Notes: generated by a model not told the origin, from the sequence alone. Shown: positions 11,414-23,877, counted from the stretch's first letter. The stretch: DNA of 57,455 nucleotides from Guillardia theta CCMP2712 (GCF_000315625.1 NW_005434609.1:419503-476957), one strand, 5' to 3'. A program made the numbers and translations.

Positions 11414-14400
11414 ATGAAGGAGCTGGTTGGATTGAGCCTTAGCCTATACTTATGGCTAGTGTGTCAAGCATGCGCAGTAATCAACACGAATAAACATAGC
11501 AGCGCAAGAAACTTTGTGTCCTCCAAGACACCACAGAGAGCAGCTGGCTACATACGACCTGTTGGCAAACTGTTGATTTCAGGCAACAAGACGGGCGTTG
11601 GGACAAGAGACCTTCTGGAGTTCTTCGGTAGGTTTGGTACAGTGTTGGACGCCTACGTGCTGAACAATCCCTTCTCGCGATCCAAATGGATCGGCTCGGT
11701 GACATTCAAGCACGAGTCAACAGCACATGACATCTCCGACAAGGTCTCAAGGTTTGGAAGCCAGATGGAGATAAAGGGATGCCCGATCATGATCAACCTT
11801 TGGGGAGAGGAGGAGCAGGAGGAGAGGAGAATAGAGCATTCGCTGGCCTCCGACCAGTACAAAGAGCAACGGCAGAAGATGGAGGATGAAGCCGAAGACG
11901 TCGAGTTCAAGTTTCGGAACCGCTGGACAGACCTGCAGTTGGTCAAAGTTGGAGCAATGGATCCAAAACAATTCTGGAGGAGGCACGGGGGGGATGACGA
12001 TGAGAACGAGTCCTGGGAGAGGAGGCTGATATTCAGGCAGACAAATCTCCCAAACTTCCTGCGAGGATCGAACTTCTCGATCGATGCGGTGAAGAACACT
12101 TCCTCTTTGCTCGACATGTATCTGAACCCAGCGATGGGAATGTCCAAAGTGTGCATGAACGGTTGCAACTTGGTTAAAATATGGAGGGAGAGATTGTCGG
12201 CGGCGGCGGCGGCGGCTCATTTCTTCAACCCTTTCAACCCTGAGGTTGTTCGGAGCATGGCGCAAGAGAAGCTGGGAAAAGGAAGGCTGCCGGAGGGGAT
12301 TGAGATCGAACAGAACGAGGGGTTCACCAAGTTTGCTACGGCAGCGAGCGAAAGGAATGAAACGTCGCACCGCAAGACCAGGACCGATCTCCTGCCCATT
12401 CAAATGATGAAGTCCAAGATCTTGAACCTCCTGCGAGGTAACAACATCCTTGTGGTAGTGGGAGAGACCGGATGTGGCAAGAGTACCCAACTGCCCAAGT
12501 ACCTCCTGCGCATCCTTGGAACGGGGAGAGGCCGAATTGCATGCACGCAGCCCCGCAGAGTCGCAACTGTGTCTCTCGCCAAACGAGTCTCGGACGAGCT
12601 ACATCAAGTGATACTCATGAAGTTCAGAGCTCGCTGGCGCTGACGTGCTGATGTAGAGGGTCGGGCAGCTCGTCGGCTACTCCATCAGGTTTGAAGAGGT
12701 CGTCAGCGATTGGACCAGGATCAAGTTCATGACGGATGGGATACTCATCAGGGAGGTCATCGGTGACCCCTGGCTCGAGCAGGAAAGACCGCCCCTTGCT
12801 AGAAGGATAACGTCCCAACTCTTCCATCCCTCCTTTTCATCGATTCATTCGCGATTTCTTGTCTCCTCCTCCTCCTCCTCCTCCTCCTCCTCCTCCTCCT
12901 CCTCCTCCTCCTCTTCCTCCTCCTCCTCCTCCTCTTCCTCCTCCTCCTATCTGATTCATTTTCCTGTCCATGTCTCTTTGCTTGCATCCATCTCCCTGTG
13001 CACCTCGCCTGTGCGGTCTGTGCCTTCGCCTTGAAACTTGTTCTTCTCCCTTGCTGTGCTGTGTTGACTGCGATCACAGTATTCTGCTGTGATCATGGAC
13101 GAGGCGCACGAGCGGAGTATGCATACAGACATCCTCTTTGGTGTCTTGCGCAAGGTTGCGACGAGGAGGAAAGATCTCAAGGTGATTTGTCTTCGTTCTT
13201 TCCCTCTGCACGTAATGCTCTCTGTTGTACTTGCCTTCTACTAGATCATTGTGACTTCTGCCACCATGGACGCTCAAAAATTCTCTTCTTACTTCTGGAA
13301 CGCTCCGATCATCGAGGTGCCGGGGAAAACTTTCCCGGTCGAAATCGACTACACAGCATGTCTGGTGGAGGACTATGTCGAGAGGGTGAGACCAGAGGTA
13401 CTGCGGAGCTGCTGGACGTCTGATGGAGATGGTGCAGGCGATCTCCTCTGTGACCGACATCCATCTAGGAGAGTCGGAGGGGGACATCCTGGTGTTCATG
13501 CCGGGACAGGAGGAGGCAAGTTGTAACGGGGTCAGAGAGTCTTGGCTCACCTCCCCTGCTGGCCGCAGGTTGAGAGCACGAAGTTCTGGCTGGAGAACAG
13601 AATCGACTACCTCAACAGCACCGGAATTGACGTTCCTCCCCTTGAGATCATCCCCGTCTATGGCACCTTGCCAGCTGAGCTGCAGCTGAAGATGTTCAAA
13701 TCAGGTTGCCCGAGGAGAGACGAGGATGTGGGGCTGAAGAGAGTCTGTCAGACCAGGAAGGGAGGAGGAGAGTGATCATAGCAACCAACATCGCAGAAAC
13801 TTCTCTCACTGTCGACGGCATCGTGTTTGTGATTGATTGTGGATACTCCAAGATAAAGTGCTTCGACCCAACCCTGGGTGAGTGATGATGAGCTAGCGAA
13901 AGATTTTGTTGGTAGAAAAGAGGAGGAATCTGACTTGACAGGCCAGGTATCGACGCCCTGCTAGTCGTTCCTGAGAGCAGGGCGAACGCGAAGCAGGTCG
14001 ATCGCAAGTTTCGTCTGCTCATGTGAGGGTCGTGAAGTCACTTGCAGAGAGCTGGAAGAGCAGGGAGGACGAGACCAGGAAAGTGCTTCAGACTGTTCAC
14101 CGAAGAGGTCAGGAGCCGTCAGCCGCGCCAGCTCGCTGACTTGGCCGACGCAGTCGCTGAAGTTGGAGATGCTGGAGGCTCCAGTGCCGGAGATCCTGAG
14201 GAGCAACCTGGGCAACGTAATTCTCCTCCTCAAGTCGATGAACATCGGCAACCTGCTGCAATTTGACCTGATCGACAACCCGCCCAAGGAAAACATCTTG
14301 AATGCCATGTCTCTGCGCCTCCTCTTACATCCCCCTTCCTCTTACCCTCTGCGGTGCCCAGGTATCAACTTTGGATCCTCGGGGCCCTGAACACCGAGGG

Positions 14401-15873
14401 CAGCCTCACGTACCTGGGTAGGAGGAGGAGCAACGGGCGGGTCGGGAGGGGGAGGATGAGAGGAGGTGACAGTGGATGGAGCAGGTCAAGAGATGATTCG
14501 ATTTCCTGTGGAACCCGCCCTCTCCAAACTCGTTTGCGCCTCCAGAGACCTGGGGTTGTCTCCTGCCCTGTGTAAGCTGGGAGCTGAGAAAGTTTCAAGG
14601 TGCCAGTGGGAGTCCGTGGCTCTCGTCTCCCTCCTCTCTGTGGGGGGCCTGCAACAGATCATGTTCTTCCCCGCTGACAGAAAGGTTTGCTCCCCTTCCT
14701 ACCGATCCGTCTGAGAGGGCCGCAGGAGGACTATCAGACTGCCCACTCAAAGTTCTTCCTCTTCGACAGCGATCATCTCACCCTTCTCCACATCTTCAAC
14801 TCGTCAGTCCCAACTTCACTCCTCCCTAACAGATGGTGATGGTGCATGCAGGTGGAAACAGGCTGGAAAGAGCAAGTCCTGGTCGTTCTTCCATTACCTG
14901 CAACACAGGAACCTGCACAAGGTACGGCCGGACCCCGCCAGCACTAGCAAGTGAGAGTCTGAGCAGGCAGCCAATATCGAGAATCAGCTGCGCACAATCT
15001 GCCAGAGGGTGGCCATGGGGAAACCACCAGGGAGGAGCGAGGACGTCCAGGGAGTAAGACAAAGACGTTCACCTCCTCCTCCTCCTGACCTCCTCCCAGT
15101 CGATCAAGAAGGCTCTCTGCAGTGCTTTCCCTCTCAACTTTGCTCGGTATGAGTTTGATCGCCACGCCGCCCCTTCACGTTTCATAGCATGAAGGTCATG
15201 GACCCGTCCATGGAAGAGATCGAGTCGAGCAACAAGCATGCAGACCATCCTTTCTTCAGGTCCTTGCACTCCTCTATTGTTTCCCTACCCCCCTCCTTCT
15301 CCTCCTCCTCTTTCTCAGTATTCTTTCGACAGGATGAAAGCGGACAGGAGCGATCCCGTGCTCGATAGCGGCAGGAGGAAAGGGAATCGTTTCGTTTGCT
15401 CCTTTCAGTGTGTGACCTCCGGCCTCCTCGCATACATACATCCGCAGGTAACGCCCTCCCTGCTTCCGTCTCGTCACCTTACAGCGACTCTCAGAGCGGG
15501 CTGCAAGGGGTTGGGTTCTCCTTGCAGTATGTCATCTACAACGACATCATCTTCACCTCCCGGCCTTACATGAACCTTGTTACTTCGGTTAGTGACTTTT
15601 CTCCGATTCTTTCCCGTCATGTGCTTGCAGATCGACCCCAAGTGGATCATGGAGATGAACCCGAACCTCTACGCCCTCCACAACGTGAACAAGTGGGAGG
15701 AGGAGCAGGAAGCGCAGGACAGAGTTCGCAAGCCAGGGCACGACGAGAACGAACAATCCGAGGGGAAGAAGGCCAAGGGCCCGATCATCTGCCCTGCTGC
15801 ACCTGCGAGGCGGTCGAGGCTCACGAGGGTGCAAGCAGTGTTTCACCAGCTGACAACCAAGGAGAGGAGATAA
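11414..15873 (+). CDS. DEAH-box RNA helicase (Prp2/16/22/43-DHX35 class) with an RRM-like N-domain and a secretory presequence
   Basis: This is a superfamily-2 NTP-dependent RNA helicase of the kind that remodels spliceosomes or ribosomal precursors. The first exon (11414-12607) encodes a hydrophobic start [20 protein letters not shown], which looks like a signal peptide, and a basic, Ser-rich stretch. An RRM-like region follows at residues about 50-130 ([26 protein letters not shown]), then motif [10 protein letters not shown] and motif Ia TQPRRVA. Spliced exons carry VGYSIRF and MTDGILIRE (about 12657-12770), DEAHERS (near 13100), SATMD (near 13265), [18 protein letters not shown] (near 13790), [20 protein letters not shown] (near 14045), a helicase-associated domain (about 14170-14420) and the OB-fold/C-terminal region with [14 protein letters not shown] and [11 protein letters not shown] (about 15535-15670). 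Stop is at 15871-15873. Introns are short; the one holding a CTC repeat (about 12860-12950) has no obvious GT donor at the homology break. Helicases of this class normally lack signal peptides, so targeting to the periplastid space or plastid is the interesting reading. Confidence 0.9.
12860..12950. repeat. (CTC)n trinucleotide repeat in a helicase intron
   Basis: A CTC/CTT run separates the exon encoding [10 protein letters not shown] from the exon encoding [10 protein letters not shown], so it is intronic. Confidence 0.85.
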
Positions 15874-15940
15874 CGGGGCCGGCATCGCGAAGAGAAAGTA
15901 CTGAGTTTACTTGATCCAGCATGCGGTGAGAGCGCTGCGC

Positions 15941-16159
15941 TTATCGGGTGTACATGGCGATGATGTTGTTCATCTTGTCAGCTCCCTGGCGCGCCTTCTC
16001 AGCGGAGAAAGGATCGTAGAAGCCAGCCTCGTCGAGGGACGCGATCTTGGCCTGCAGCAGCCACGTCAGTGAAGCCCTCCACCCTCGCGCGAGACCCACC
16101 GCCTGCTTGGAGGAGATGGGAGCAGAAGCAAGAATAGTGGTGAAGCACTGTGCGAACAT
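15941..16159 (-). CDS. Small unidentified protein, two exons (possibly 3' part only)
   Basis: Reading leftward, an ATG at 16159 follows directly after a CAG, so an upstream exon is possible. The first piece reads FAQCFTTILASAPISSKQA, then a short intron (GTGGGT...CTGCAG). The second piece reads AKIASLDEAGFYDPFSAEKA and ends IIAMYTR with a TAA at 15941-15943. Joined at phase 0, the product is about 56 residues. I do not recognise the family. It is convergent with the helicase, whose stop is only 67 bases away, so the two 3' UTRs must overlap or be very short. Confidence 0.5.
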   Translation of the reverse strand: MFAQCFTTILASAPISSKQAVGLARGWRASLTWLLQAKIASLDEAGFYDPFSAEKARQGADKMNNIIAMYTR

Positions 16160-16179
16160 CTGCAGCAAGCAGGTCAAGA

Positions 16180-17660
16180 CGAGCAGATTAGGGGCAGAAA
16201 GGAATATTGCTCAGGTATTTGCTGGTGACAGATCGAAACAAACTAACAGAACTCAACAAATGACCAGAATATTTCTCTGCAATGAAGCGACATTTCTAAC
16301 TCATCCAAACCATCTCTTCCAATGAATGTAATGAAGTTGAACGAATACAGTGTAAAGTTCCTTTCACAACTCTTTTCCCCATCCCGTAAGTGTTATCACG
16401 TTCACTCACACAATCACATTCACTTTCTCCTGTCAAGAAAGGAGACAACCTTTGTTTTGTTCATTTGTATACTTCTGTGATCTGATCGTGTACCACCGAA
16501 ATTCTCTCCCTCTGTTCCTCTCCTTTTGCACACTGCTTCTACTTCCATTGTCATCCCGAGCTTTCTCTCTGTCTCCATCTCCCTTCCTTCTCGCCCTCAT
16601 ATATATCACGTCGCTTTCCACACGCCCTGCATTATCCCCATCTCTCTCACTCTGTTTCTCATCCTCCTCACCCACACCTTGTCTCCTCGTCCTGCCAACC
16701 TGCCTGCCTGCCTGCCTGCGCATCTCTATCTCCTCCCGTCCCTTTCTGAGCACTCTCTATCTCACTGCTATGAGCTCTTTCTCTTTCTCACTTTCTGTCT
16801 ACCCGCTACCTCCCTCTATCTTCTATCTATCTCTCTCCCTCTATCTCTCTCCCTCTATCTCTCTCCCTTCCATCTCTCTTCCATCTCTCTTCCATCTCTC
16901 TATCTCCCTTCCATCTCTCTTTCTCTCCCACCCCTTCTGAGCTCTCCCTCCATCTGCTATCAACTTCCGATGACGTCGCTTCGACATGGCCTTTCGAAAT
17001 AGAGCCCCATCCCCACTCATACCAACAAAGTTACATCCTCTCCTCCACATCCCCACTCATACCACCGTCCACTGAAACGGGGGCCTGGAATGGGCTGGTT
17101 CTGGACTTCACGATGACACATCCCTACAACAGCAGCGGCAGCCCCGTCGGACTTTCTGCTCTCTCCGGCCCCGCCCAACAGAAGATTTCCGATCATCGTG
17201 CAAGTTATGGCACCCATCACCCGCCGAAGGCCTTTCTTCCCTTCTGAAGTTCACTGCAGGTACGGATGGTCTTCTTCATGCTGACGCTTTGCGGTTTCTC
17301 TGGTACCTGGCGGATCACCATGGAGCTACGCTGACAGCGGAGTGGGATGGATGCGCTCAGGAGGCGGTGTATGGGGACCCTGGCTTTCATCGCAAGTTTG
17401 CGTGCTCGCCCGGTGTTTCGGCACTGTATCGCTCTCGCATGGGTCTTGCCGTCCTCCTCGCAGGGGCCTTGCGCTACTGCTCTTTGTCCTGATCCTTGTT
17501 CCCCTGCTTGTCGTGCATGCCGTCGCTTACGTGGTTGGAGTGCCGGTTTTCGCTGCCTCCTTCGTTTCCTAGTATTTTATTGAGGCGGGTTTGTTGGCTC
17601 TATCCTCCCCCTCCTTTGTTTGCTCCGGTTTGTCCTTCTTTTTCAGTCAATAAAGAGAAA
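16180..17660. other. Gene-poor stretch with polypyrimidine tracts
   Basis: From about 16490 to 16945 the plus strand is dominated by CTCTCC/TCTATC low-complexity sequence. Between 17000 and 17640 the composition is mixed, with two copies of a CATCCCCACTCATACCA segment (near 17008 and 17049) and an AATAAA near 17649. I see no convincing exon chain on either strand. Confidence 0.5.
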
Positions 17661-17665
17661 CGGGT

Positions 17666-17800
17666 TGAACCCAGCGCCGGGCCCTGGGGCCGTGCCGGCA
17701 GCGGCAGCCGGGGTCGGGCACTGCAGCCGGACCCGGGGTCGGGCCCGGGCACTGCAGCCCGCCCCGGGGCCCAGTGGCATCGGGCGGCCACGGGCAATCA
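17666..17800. repeat. GC-rich dispersed repeat (copy 2)
   Basis: A block of CCGGGGTCGGGC/GCACTGCAGCC sequence contains two near-copies of a roughly 30-bp unit centred on GGGCACTGCAGCC. Its composition matches the other GC-rich islands of the window. No coding support. Confidence 0.5.
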
Positions 17801-18281
17801 TTGAATCGATCTGAATCTAGGCTGAGCTGTTCATCACCTGGCTCAGAAGCCCCGATCACACTGCCGTTACTGAGACAGTGCTTAGAAACAAAGAGAGAGC
17901 AAAAGGAATTGCCTTATACAGCGTGCACATGGCGTGCTTGATCTCCAGCGTCATCTTCTGGAAAGAGGCTCAACATCTTTGGGCCATCATGGTGCCACAC
18001 TGAAAGAATAATCTTTGCTATACAGAGGAGTATGTGTTGACATAGGCCCAAGATCACCGAGAACTGCCGCGCGTGCATGACGGTCGGACTGCTTTGGCCG
18101 CATGCTATCGAAGGTTCTTTTTCATGTTGGCTAAACGTCTCAGCGCGTTTGTGTCCTTCCTCGGACATGGCCTTGTGGTTGAAACAGCACTGTGACAAAC
18201 TTGGGACTAAGCCCTGGGGAACTTGAATTTACTGAAGAGATTGTCAAGATGTGGAAACAAGTATCGGAGAGCATGAACAAG

Positions 18282-20711
18282 CTACGCGTTTGACTCGATC
18301 GTATCCATGAGAACATCTCCTGCGTCCGGGGACAGGGACAGAACGAACAGCGCGAGCGATAAAGCACAGGCGATTGCAATGAAGGCCCAGCCCTCCCTGA
18401 GTGCTCCTGTGAGCCTCGAGCAAGCGCAAGAGGAGCTCTCACCAGACTGTGATGATGGTGACGATCACGAAGGCTGCAGATAGACCGACGAGCTTTGAGA
18501 TGCCGTTGCCGATGGCCATGCCTTGGTTTCTGTGGGAGGTAGGGAGGATGGAGGGAGCATACACGTACATCAGCTGGTAAGAGGCCTTCAGACAAACACA
18601 CAGGATCTGCACTTCAAGTCAGCAGTCAGGAGCAGTGGGCTGATAGAAGACGTGCCATGTTGCCAGAGTGAAACAAGGCGAGGCCATGATTGAGCAAGAG
18701 GATGTTCGAGACCGCGATACAAGCAGCTATGAACGCCATGGTCATGATAGCGTAGCGCCGGCCGAAAGACTTATGCCTGCCCCATCGTCAACTCCTCCTA
18801 GCCGTCAATCAAGAAGCTCACTTGACAAGAGTCATCGACACGAGAACAGTCGGAAACTCCGCGAGAGTGAGAGTGAGCATGAGCGCGAACCTCCACCACG
18901 CGTCGAGCCTTACGAGAGAGTGAGGAGGGAGAAAGTGAGTCGAAGACAGGTACTTGAAGACTTGGTGCTCCAGCAAAATGGGATACCTGGGAATGTTCAG
19001 ACCCTGCCAGCAAATGGTAGAGGCAGCCTCACATGTAAACATGTCCAAACATGCCGAACGCCAAGAAGCTCCAGACACAGACCAAGCATATGATGATTCC
19101 ACGCAAAGGCTCCGAAGTTATGTCACGAATCTTTAAACGAAGTTCAGGGGCCTCTGAGGTTGAGAGACGTTTCACCTGCTTCCTCCATGACGACTTTGAA
19201 GAATCAGACTTGTCGCCGGCGCTCTCGATCTTCTTCACCCTTCCCCCCTTTGCACCAACATCACGCAGAGCTAAAAGATGAGGTCGAGGTACTTTGATCA
19301 ACTTGTCGCTGGCTTGATTGGTGAAGGCGATGTAGTTCAGCACTTTGTGCAGCTCGTCTGTCCTTCCCTTGTACAAGAGGAAGAACGGCGACTCAGGCAC
19401 AAAGTAGTAGACGAGAATCAGTCCAATGATATCCGGCAACACTCCTGCAGCAAGAAAGACTTGGTCAGGTAGGGAGTTGAGAGATGCTTCACATGAGCAG
19501 CTTTCATGCTTTCATCTCGTGGACGCCATCGCATCAAGACTGGTATCTTTGTAAGATTGTCTGGACCTCACCTGCAAGGAGAGTTCCTCGCCACCACGGA
19601 CAGTTGGTGGTGCACGAGTATCCGCTCATCAAGAACATGCCCCAAGTCAGAACAATCGTTGATCCTAGCGGAAACGCGATGGCAGGGATGACGAGGACAG
19701 ATCTTGCGTCAAGCATGGCACATCAGAGGTTGTCCTCGGAAAGACTTCACTTGTTTCTCACCTGCTCCTCTGCTTTGATGTAGAGAATTCAGCCATGAGT
19801 ACGACAGCTGTGGGAAACACAAGGCCCATGGAGAACCCAACAAGGCATCTTGAAAAGAGCAGGGTGTACTTTCCTTGTGAAAAGGCTGACAAGATACTGA
19901 TTGGGACGAAGATGGCTCCGTGAATGTAAATCACAGCAAGTCTGAAGGTCGAGGAAGAACATCTCAGATCATATGGACGGTACAACAAAGTCACTCACCG
20001 CCCTATGATGTCGCCGACCCACCCACCCACCAGTGCACCGAAGAAAAACCCGAAGTTCGGCCCTGCTCATTTTGTGAACTTGAAGTTCCAGTGATTGAAG
20101 CGACTTCATACCGCTGATCAGCAGCGAGCGAAAGCTATCCTCCATCTTCCATTCTTCCTTCGGCAGTGCCTGCACAAGTGTGATTCTTCCTTGGAGCCAG
20201 CAAGCACTCTGCAGTCAATGATTGAACCTTCCAGGCAAGGTTGATGATATTCATCTCCATTCCATCCGAAACAATAAACAAGACAAATGCCGTCAAAGAT
20301 ATCAGCTGAAATCTGCAGCCCATGTCATCCCGCTCAAGGTCTCATCTTGAAACATCACCGTCCCCATCCGCATGCGTCGATCTGATCGTGCAGCGTCGGG
20401 TCCTCTACGTCACCGTCCTCCTCTACGCATTTGCTCTTTGGCAAACTGTCTGGAATTTCAGCTAGCGACGGATTGCTCGCTTCAGGATGCAAACGGGAGC
20501 TTCCATTTGCCGTTCCCTTGAGCGCGACTTCTTTTCGATAAATATTGACCAAATTGCAGCGCAAACCAGCTCGAGGAGCTGATCTATGCTTGTGTTGCGG
20601 GGAGTGAAAAGAAATCGACCTGTCCCTGAAGATCTCAGAAACCAGAAGTGAAGCAACCTCAAAACTAGTACGCAAGAAGATCGAATCACATTTCACACTG
20701 CCATTTTCCAC
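18282..20711 (-). CDS. Major facilitator superfamily transporter (SV2/SLC22-like)
   Basis: This is a twelve-helix membrane transporter assembled from about ten minus-strand exons. The first exon (start candidate ATG at 20711) encodes a polar cytosolic N-tail ending CGWGR. It splices to FQLISLTAFVLFIVSDGMEM, the first helix, with the GxGRFQ and DGxEM signatures of the SV2/organic-ion branch. Next are GPNFGFFFGALVGGWVGDII (MFS motif A, near 20050), SRCLVGFSMGLVFPTAVVLM (near 19850), PESPFFLLYKGRTDELHKVL (near 19380) and a charged central loop. The second half has WSFLAFGMFGHVY, FGRRYAIMTMAFIAACIAVS (near 18740), YAPSILPTSHRNQGMAIGNG (near 18540) and a last helix. The stop is at 18282-18284. The PESPxxLLxKGR motif after helix 6 supports the SLC22/SV2 assignment. 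Substrate cannot be predicted. Intron positions follow helix boundaries and are about 40-60 bases. Confidence 0.85.
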
Positions 20712-21616
20712 ACCTTTTCTAGTTCAGCAACCCAAAAACCCTCTCACTAACTTGAAAACGCCTCTGCAGAAGTATGGACTAGACCGAAATTCTCTCATGA
20801 TCCTGGTCTTTTGAGAGCTCATACTCATTTCTCTTTTCATTGACCATTCTCTACTGTCGCCATATACTTGAAATGAAAAGAGCCCACCATTTCCTGGCGA
20901 TCGTGCGTGATTTCTCTCCACGTGATTTCTCGCCTACTTTCAGGGTTTCACTGGAATCTCCCTTGCCCCCCATGTCATGTTTCAACTTGTCTTCTCTGCT
21001 ATCTCCTCTCCTTTCTCGTTTCCCCTGCTACCTGCTTCCTCTCCTCTCATCTCTTCCCTGATGTTCTCTGTTCGCTTTCGATGCTCGTCGACATTTCTTC
21101 CCTCATTGGCCATGCTTTCGCTTCACGTTCTCGACATCTCCAGCAGGGTCCTGATCGCTACCCCAACCACGTTACCACCCCACCCACCCCACCCCACCCC
21201 CTATACAGCAATATTTCTATTAACCCCCACCACCACTTTATGTATCCACTACCTACCCTTGACTCAACCAGGTTTCTCCACACCACCCCCATGTTGGCAA
21301 AGTCCGTCTCCATGAACCCACCCCTGTATCATCCCAACCGTGGAAGTACCTTGTAGTACCCCACCCCTATGATCTTAAGTCTCATTCATCGAACCCCTAC
21401 CCACTTTTGGTACTGTAAATACCCCCTTCATTCACGTAACCTGCCCTTGGTCCATCATCACCCCTACCACCCACGGCGATCGACTACCCCCTCCTCTCCA
21501 TCTGGTAGGAGAATCTTACACTCGACCCTCATCCCCGCTCATCGATTTGCCCTCATCCCCCAAACTCTCTGCTACGCCTCCCCCCTACAACTACTACTTA
21601 CTTCCCGTGCAAGGCC
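20712..21616. other. Intergenic, C-rich low-complexity region
   Basis: Between the divergent starts of the transporter gene and the ParB-like gene the plus strand becomes strongly C-rich from about 20940, with CCCACCCC and ACCCCTACC motifs up to 21600. It would contain both promoters. No coding exon is apparent. Confidence 0.55.
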
Positions 21617-23653
21617 ATGGCAGGGTTGCGGCTGTTGTTGCTCATGTAAGCTTCACAGTCTGAAAGCAGCAAGTGCTCCTCGTCCTAGTTCCTCTGTCTT
21701 CCCTTCCTCAAGTTGGTTTCCTGTCTCAGTCTTCAAACCTGCAGGCAGACTTTGCTGCTCGCATCTGCAGATTTCTGCGACGACTTTGACGGTGAGGGAT
21801 CGAATGGAGTGAGTCCGGCGTAACGAGGGTGCGGCAGTCAGTCAGCTTGATGGCTCAGACCCGCTTGACTACTGCAAGGTTTCGCTTCCTACACGCGCCT
21901 TGCATGGTTTCACGGTGAGAATTACCAGGCTCAGTTCATGATGGGACATCCTCCCAAAATTGGAACAGTTTGCCTTGCTCGCCCTCAGGATGCTTTCCCT
22001 ACCCAGGTGTGCCTCCTCGGCTTATCGTATTTTCAACTAATTTTAGCTCTATTCCATTCACACTTCTCTTCACTTGTAGGCTGCCTATGGCGAGGTAGAT
22101 GCCGGATGTGTTCAGAGAGAGATCGAGGCTCTCGCAGGTCTGCCTGATTCCGTCGTGACCTGCTTGTCCCTTGACTCCCCGCCTGATCTTGTCAGGCGAG
22201 AAAGATGGCAGCCTCAGAACTTATCTCATGTCCAACACCGGTATGTAGAAAGATCTATCACTCAGGAAGATCACGTTCTTCCTTCCAGTTCCCACCGTCA
22301 TCGGACCCAGTGGCAAGCTTTACATCACCGACCATCATCACTTGAGCAGAGCTTTGCTGCAGGTGAGGTTGTTTGTATACCTACATGTATGGTGACAGAT
22401 TGCTTTGCATCAGTCTTTCTTGCCATACGACAAGCCCTACATACACCGACTGCTCTACTTGTGCATTAACGAAGTAAGAATTCTCATGTCCCTTCGATTC
22501 CTCACGTGACCGGCTGCCGTCAACAGGACTTGAGCAAATATGATGAGCAAGGGTTTTGGGATGAGATGCAATCCAGGCAATTAGTATGGCTCTACGACAA
22601 TGAGGGCAACAACATCACAGTGGTACTCGTGATATGATTCTTAGTTGAGGTTTGTTTGACCTTGATCGCAACAGCATGACTTGCCACAATCCGTCAAGTA
22701 CTTGAAAGATGATCCTTATCGCACTTTAGCGATGTATGTTCGCCAGGTGAGCCTTTGTTTTTTGTTTTGAGAGGAATCGATCTTCTTGAGGTTTTGTTGA
22801 TCATTGACGCGTCAGTCATACGGTTTCATCAAGTGCGGCTCCAAGAGCGCAAATTCAAAGTTCCCGCAATGCGAGGGAGGTCAGTTTGTTCGACTTCTTT
22901 TTCCCTCTCGCCATCAGCGCAACTTGTCAGTGCTATTTGTGAATATGTTGGACAGGAAATGTGACAGCCAAGCCTTACATCGAGTTCAAGTGATCCTTCC
23001 TACCTCACCTCTCAACCCTCTCAAACTTTCTCATCAGATGGGCCAAACTCTATCGCGCGCAGTTTCCTCTTCCTGACATCTACGATCAGTCGGACCAAGT
23101 GACGTCACTGACTTTGCGGCTCCGACTTGACACGTCATGTAGGCTCAAGTTATTCAGCTGCAAAGCGTGTTGGGCCAGGCGATCACCATCTCTCTTGGTC
23201 AGTAGACGCTCCTCAAGCTCCCTTGTGCTCCTATACATGATGTCTGACAAGCTCTCGCAGACCCACGCAATGCCGGTCAAGAAGGTTTCAACCGTCTCGG
23301 CCCCAAGGTAGCGAGGGCGGGAAACATGCCAAGAGGCGTTAAGACTGTTTGCAGTCTGCCCAGCAGTGACTCTCGATGACCACGGATGTGTTGCGGAAGA
23401 CGACAAGAAGAAGAAGAAGAAGAAGAAGCAGGTGATGAAAGATCAGAGGAAAGCGTTGTTTTGTGACACATGCGTCAGTACTTCATGGTTGAGGAAGAGA
23501 ATCTTTTCGAGAAGATTCAGTGAAGTCTTGCTGCTCGTTTGCTTGAGCTGTTCATGGTGTAGCTTCGTTCTGTTTTCTCTATGTCTCGAATTTCGTCTTC
23601 ACTCCCTGTCGCCCAGTCAGAGCAAACCAGTGACTCCTCAGCCTCTCGCCTGA
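21617..23653 (+). CDS. ParB-like nuclease-fold protein (ParBc_2 type) with a signal peptide
   Basis: About ten short exons encode a protein of the putative ParB-like nuclease family (Pfam ParBc_2), otherwise mostly bacterial and fungal. The first exon (ATG 21617) gives MAGLRLLLLM and splices to QTLLLASADFCDDFD, a convincing signal peptide. Later exons give MGHPPKIGTVCLARPQDAFP, GPSGKLYITDHHHLSRALLQ (near 22300-22366), the family's GP.G.LY..DHHH signature, and IALHQSFLPYDKPYIHRLLY. Then come KYDEQGFWDEMQSRQLVWLY, LPQSVKYLKDDPYRTLAMYV (near 22685-22740) and PYIEFKWAKLYRAQFPLPDI (near 22973-23085). The triple His and the DDPYR motif match the family pattern. The 3' end is uncertain: a Lys-rich stretch near 23405 leads to an in-frame stop at 23651. 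One exon join near 22250 does not keep frame with a normal intron. Sparse eukaryotic distribution suggests transfer from bacteria. Confidence 0.75.
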
Positions 23654-23877
23654 AACCCAGGGCTTTGAAACCTCGAGGACCCGCCGGGACTGCGGAACCC
23701 TCCTCCCCTTGGGCTCATGTTGGACCGTCCAGGGCTCGCGAAGTCTTTCTTCTCCTGATCACTCTCGTCAACGCCTGTAATCTATCGCTTCTGCTGCCCT
23801 TACCATCGCATAGTCTACCCTCAGGATGCGACCCATCACCTGCCGCAGGCTCTCACTGCCTTTCTCCACCCCTCTCC

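Noticed and set aside
17914-18198. 94-codon minus-strand frame downstream of the MFS transporter
   Set aside because: It has a hydrophobic part but no family, no clear splice context, and the transporter already has a good stop at 18282. Left unannotated.
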